From IMG/VR virus record IMGVR_UViG_3300024273_000355, positions 1-43,843 of that record: a stretch of DNA of 43,843 nucleotides; one strand, written 5' to 3'. Positions 41,789 through 43,843 of the stretch are shown in pieces (positions within the stretch are counted from its first letter, which is position 1; each line of letters starts with the position of its first letter). Source of the DNA: a virus. The notes under the pieces are model-generated. The model worked only from the letters and a program-made list of their open reading frames with translations, did not search any database and was not told the origin of the DNA. A program made the translations under genes and the position numbers.

Positions 41789-42031
41789 TCATCCCCTTGA
41801 CGCGAGAATATCGCGAGTCAGTGCCACTTTTAAAGGGTCGGTGTCAAGGCGTGTTGTGGTGTCGTACCAGTAAGCCATAAACGCCCCCAAAATTGTCGCA
41901 AAGTCAACTGAAACCCCACGATCATGCTCATGGTTTACAAAATCAGCAATGCTTTTGGCACAGTCAACTGAAATATAATCCTCAAAAATGTCTCTAATTA
42001 CCACTTTTTGAAACTTTTCGTTATCTAGCAT
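41789..42031 (-). CDS. Small unknown early protein
   Basis: The 80-residue product starts MLDNEKFQKVVIRDIFEDYI, is helical and contains DFATILGAFMAYWYDTTTRL. AAGGGGAAATTATT precedes the start. No family is recognised; size and place fit the host-takeover genes of T7-like phages. Confidence 0.7.
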   Translation of the reverse strand: MLDNEKFQKVVIRDIFEDYISVDCAKSIADFVNHEHDRGVSVDFATILGAFMAYWYDTTTRLDTDPLKVALTRDILASRG

Positions 42032-42043
42032 AATAATTTCCCC

Positions 42044-42262
42044 TTATAAAGCACTACGTGCCTCTGAAACTTTTAAAAGTGCTTGACCAGTCAAGGTAAG
42101 CTCGCGAATATCAGCCAACTGAGCGTCTTTGCTAAGGTACGAGTGCGCCAGTCTACCATGCACAAACCAATAGTCATTATCTAAAAGACTGTATGCTTTT
42201 CGCAACAGCGCGTCCACTTTTTCTTTGGTGTCCATTGTGGTGTCGTCCATGATATTATCCAT
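42044..42262 (-). CDS. Small unknown early protein
   Basis: The 72-residue product starts MDNIMDDTTMDTKEKVDALL and is helical and soluble. Its start overlaps the upstream stop (TAATG); inner Met codons at residues 5 and 10 are alternative starts. No family is recognised. Confidence 0.65.
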   Translation of the reverse strand: MDNIMDDTTMDTKEKVDALLRKAYSLLDNDYWFVHGRLAHSYLSKDAQLADIRELTLTGQALLKVSEARSAL

Positions 42263-42468
42263 TATTTTACAGCCTTAATAAGCCCATTTTCCATTGTGAC
42301 ATTAGCAAAAAACTCGCGCCCTCTGCCCGTTATCCGTGGGCGGTTTGCGCCCGTCAAAACACCATCACGTGAATACTCAGCCCCAAAAAACGAGGTCTCA
42401 ATATAGTCGAGCGGTTTGCCGATATTTTCTTTTAGCTCTTTTTTGCTTAGGTAATTGAATACTAACAT
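42262..42468 (-). CDS. Small unknown early protein
   Basis: The 68-residue product starts MLVFNYLSKKELKENIGKPL and ends in a short beta-like stretch (REFFANVTMENGLIKAVK). GYxxTSxFGAE-like and GANRPRITGRGREF segments make it basic in the middle. AAGGAAAATTATC precedes the ATG, which overlaps the upstream gene by 7 bases. No family is recognised. Confidence 0.7.
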   Translation of the reverse strand: MLVFNYLSKKELKENIGKPLDYIETSFFGAEYSRDGVLTGANRPRITGRGREFFANVTMENGLIKAVK

Positions 42469-42650
42469 GATAATTTTCCTTTTGATAAAATGTGATCTAG
42501 CTCATCCTCAACACGGTTGACATAACGACAGCTTAAGCCGTTCGGTTCTAGCAACTCATCAGCAACAAAAACGAATTTGTCTTGTGTTGCCTCGTATGCT
42601 TTGGCTTGCTCTATGGTCAAGCTCGCAATCAATTCGCTAATAGTTAACAT
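42462..42650 (-). CDS. Small unknown early protein
   Basis: The 62-residue product starts MLTISELIASLTIEQAKAYE and is helical and acidic. AAGGGAAACCAAACC lies before the start. No family is recognised. Confidence 0.7.
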   Translation of the reverse strand: MLTISELIASLTIEQAKAYEATQDKFVFVADELLEPNGLSCRYVNRVEDELDHILSKGKLSC

Positions 42651-42669
42651 GGTTTGGTTTCCCTTTTGA

Positions 42670-42834
42670 TTAATAACCGAGCCAGTCTAACACATCTTGT
42701 GCGTTATAACTAGATTTTCGCCCATATTCTTTGAAAAAGTCAACAAGGTCAGGCGTAGCACCATGTCGTTCTATTTCATCCAAGGCTCGCGCCCTTGAAA
42801 TTTCCATGTCTTCTGCTGATTCATAATAGCTCAT
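42670..42834 (-). CDS. Small unknown early protein
   Basis: The 54-residue product starts MSYYESAEDMEISRARALDE and ends SSYNAQDVLDWLGY. It is helical and acidic. The ATG at 42834 has AAGGTG 5-6 bases upstream; a GTG 24 bases earlier without such a site is the alternative. No family is recognised. Confidence 0.65.
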   Translation of the reverse strand: MSYYESAEDMEISRARALDEIERHGATPDLVDFFKEYGRKSSYNAQDVLDWLGY

Positions 42835-42873
42835 AATTTCACCTTCAAATGTTACCACAATTACACCCCAATT

Positions 42874-43542
42874 TCAGTTAGCAAAGCCTGATTCGATTGC
42901 AAGCGCTTTGATTGCGTTTGTGCCCTTAAGTTTCAAGCCCACAATGTGCCCCTTATCGTCTTCAAAACGCCTGTCGTGCTTGTCACCGTCAATCACTGGT
43001 ATACCCTTGAACATTGAAGGCACTTTATCTTTGAATACTACCGCTACATTGTGCCCACGGTCAAGCATTTTTTGCATGGTTTCCGTCTTGGTTCGTTCAG
43101 TGTAGCTAAAAGTGAAATGAACATTTGCAAAAGTAGCCATTTTGAGGGCTAAATCAGGGCGCTTTGTATATTCATAAAATTGTACAGTAGGAAACGCAAG
43201 ATACATTTGCGACCAGTCAAGATCACTTGTGCCATTTAACCGCATAGCGAGCTTTTTACCCTGTTTTGTCGCTTTTTTGAGCAACAAGCCAATTTCCGCA
43301 TACAATTGTGCAAAAAAGCCCTGTTCGTCTTTATACAAAAAGTCGGTTCTATTGAAACGAGCCGCTACCGCATTTTGCATAATCATACGCCCACTATTGA
43401 CAAGGCATGACGCTCTACAGCCCTTAGAAGCCGCTATGCATACTTTCGCATTATAGCTTGGTTCTAAATACAATATAGCATTTAAGTATTCATCATTTTG
43501 CGACTTGTCAATTTTGGTTGACATGGTAGTTAATAATTTCAT
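42874..43542 (-). CDS. GP88/DUF7227-type early protein
   Basis: The 222-residue product is the first gene after the host promoters. It has the pattern of the phage family called gene product 88 or DUF7227: an opening KLLTTMSTKIDKSQNDEYLN, YLEPSYNAKVCIAASKGCRA with a Cys cluster (CIAASKGC-x3-C), a middle RLNGTSDLDW and FPTVQFYEYTKRPD. The three Cys suggest metal binding, but no activity is established. It is widespread in unrelated phages. The promoter 37 bases before the start makes it a very early gene. The leader has GCACAAGGCAAACGACA before the ATG. Confidence 0.75.
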   Translation of the reverse strand: MKLLTTMSTKIDKSQNDEYLNAILYLEPSYNAKVCIAASKGCRASCLVNSGRMIMQNAVAARFNRTDFLYKDEQGFFAQLYAEIGLLLKKATKQGKKLAMRLNGTSDLDWSQMYLAFPTVQFYEYTKRPDLALKMATFANVHFTFSYTERTKTETMQKMLDRGHNVAVVFKDKVPSMFKGIPVIDGDKHDRRFEDDKGHIVGLKLKGTNAIKALAIESGFAN

Positions 43543-43578
43543 TGTCGTTTGCCTTGTGCAAGTTGTTTAAGTGACTCT

Positions 43579-43607
43579 ACTGTAACCGATCTTTTCGAGC
43601 TTGTCAA
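43579..43607 (-). promoter_or_regulatory. Host sigma-70 early promoter, proximal
   Basis: TTGACA (43602-43607), 17-base spacer, TACAGT (43579-43584) on the minus strand, with an A-rich upstream stretch AAAAAAGAC. It lies 37 bases from the start of the first early gene. The spacer and flanks are nearly the same as in the copy at 43759-43787. Confidence 0.85.
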
Positions 43608-43613
43608 GTCTTT

Positions 43614-43641
43614 TTTACAGTTATTTTACAGTTTACAGTAT
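43614..43641. repeat. Three TTTACAGT repeats
   Basis: TTTACAGT occurs three times within 28 bases (about 43614-43641) directly upstream of the proximal early promoter. The spacing is irregular. It may be a protein-binding site or a simple AT-rich upstream element. Confidence 0.5.
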
Positions 43642-43758
43642 TTTGCTACTTTTGAGCATTTTGCCCTATTTTCGCAAGTTGAAGCTTTTTTGATCCCGTG
43701 GGTTTTAACGTCTTTTATTCCGTGACTTTGAACCGTTTGCTTCGTTTACCGTGACTCT

Positions 43759-43787
43759 AATGTAACCGATCTTTTTAAGCTTGTCAA
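43759..43787 (-). promoter_or_regulatory. Host sigma-70 early promoter, distal
   Basis: TTGACA (43782-43787), 17-base spacer, TACATT (43759-43764) on the minus strand. The sequence from the poly-A block through the spacer to GAGTCAC matches the proximal promoter at nearly every base. It is 217 bases from the first gene, so it makes a long leader. Confidence 0.8.
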
Positions 43788-43843
43788 GTCTTTTTTTGAT
43801 CTTTTATCAATTCTTTTTGTTTCCCTGTTTCCTGAACCGATAA

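Larger units (their letters stand above)
43543..43843 (-). other. Gene-free right end with tandem promoters
   Basis: No gene is seen in these 301 bases. The stretch holds two similar sigma-70 promoters, three TTTACAGT repeats and two copies of CCGTGACT. Together with bases 1-538 it is the probable place of the terminal repeats; with one window no repeat of the two ends is visible, so a terminal repeat may be present in a single collapsed copy. Confidence 0.6.

Noticed and set aside
1-43843. CRISPR arrays, tRNA genes, insertion sequences, integrase or repressor
   Set aside because: No regularly spaced repeats, cloverleaf-like stretch, transposase or lysogeny gene was recognised on either strand; tRNA absence was judged by eye only.

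Overview
The window looks like the near-complete genome of a T7-like lytic podovirus (Autographiviridae/Autographivirales), about 43.8 kb. It encodes a single-subunit RNA polymerase, a T7-type replisome and the T7-type set of head, tail, internal virion and terminase proteins. Every convincing gene is on the minus strand, so in transcription order the genome runs from about 43843 down to 1. Gene content (ThyX, class I NrdAB, PhoH, RusA-like resolvase, large HG-repeat tail protein) resembles aquatic T7-like phages. The host cannot be named from the sequence; the early promoters fit an ordinary bacterial sigma-70 polymerase. I see no integrase, repressor, tRNA or CRISPR array.

Early region (43843 to 36669): two near-identical sigma-70 type promoters lie at the right end and a third, related one lies further in. 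They drive a GP88/DUF7227-like protein, about ten small unknown proteins including one SH3-like, then ThyX, PhoH, a small acidic protein and the phage RNA polymerase. Middle region (36669 to 25280): SSB, RusA-like nuclease, small proteins (one with a signal peptide), primase-helicase, DNA polymerase, NrdA, a 44-residue membrane peptide, NrdB, a ClpP-like protease, a DEDD-type exonuclease with a zinc ribbon, an unknown protein, and a gp6-like 5'-3' exonuclease. Late region (25216 to 566): GNAT-like protein, two small virion-like proteins, portal, scaffold, major capsid, a strong terminator, tail tubes A and B, an adaptor-type fibre, a 1738-residue tail protein, a probable lysis/membrane group, internal virion proteins (gp14-, gp15- and gp16-like, with a separate lysozyme gene), and small and large terminase.

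The most notable regulatory find is a 23-bp element present three times, always on the transcribed strand: just after the RNA polymerase gene, just before the late region, and just after the large terminase gene. Those are the places where T7 puts middle, late and phiOR promoters. I infer that it is this phage's own RNA polymerase promoter. Each copy is followed by a short AT-rich leader that carries CTTAAG and an inverted repeat. The host promoters share a 15-bp block ending in the -35 box.

The left 538 bases hold no credible gene but contain nested inverted repeats. With the gene-free right end (43543-43843) they are the likely place for the terminal repeats and packaging ends. Functions are from motif recognition by eye; no database search was run.
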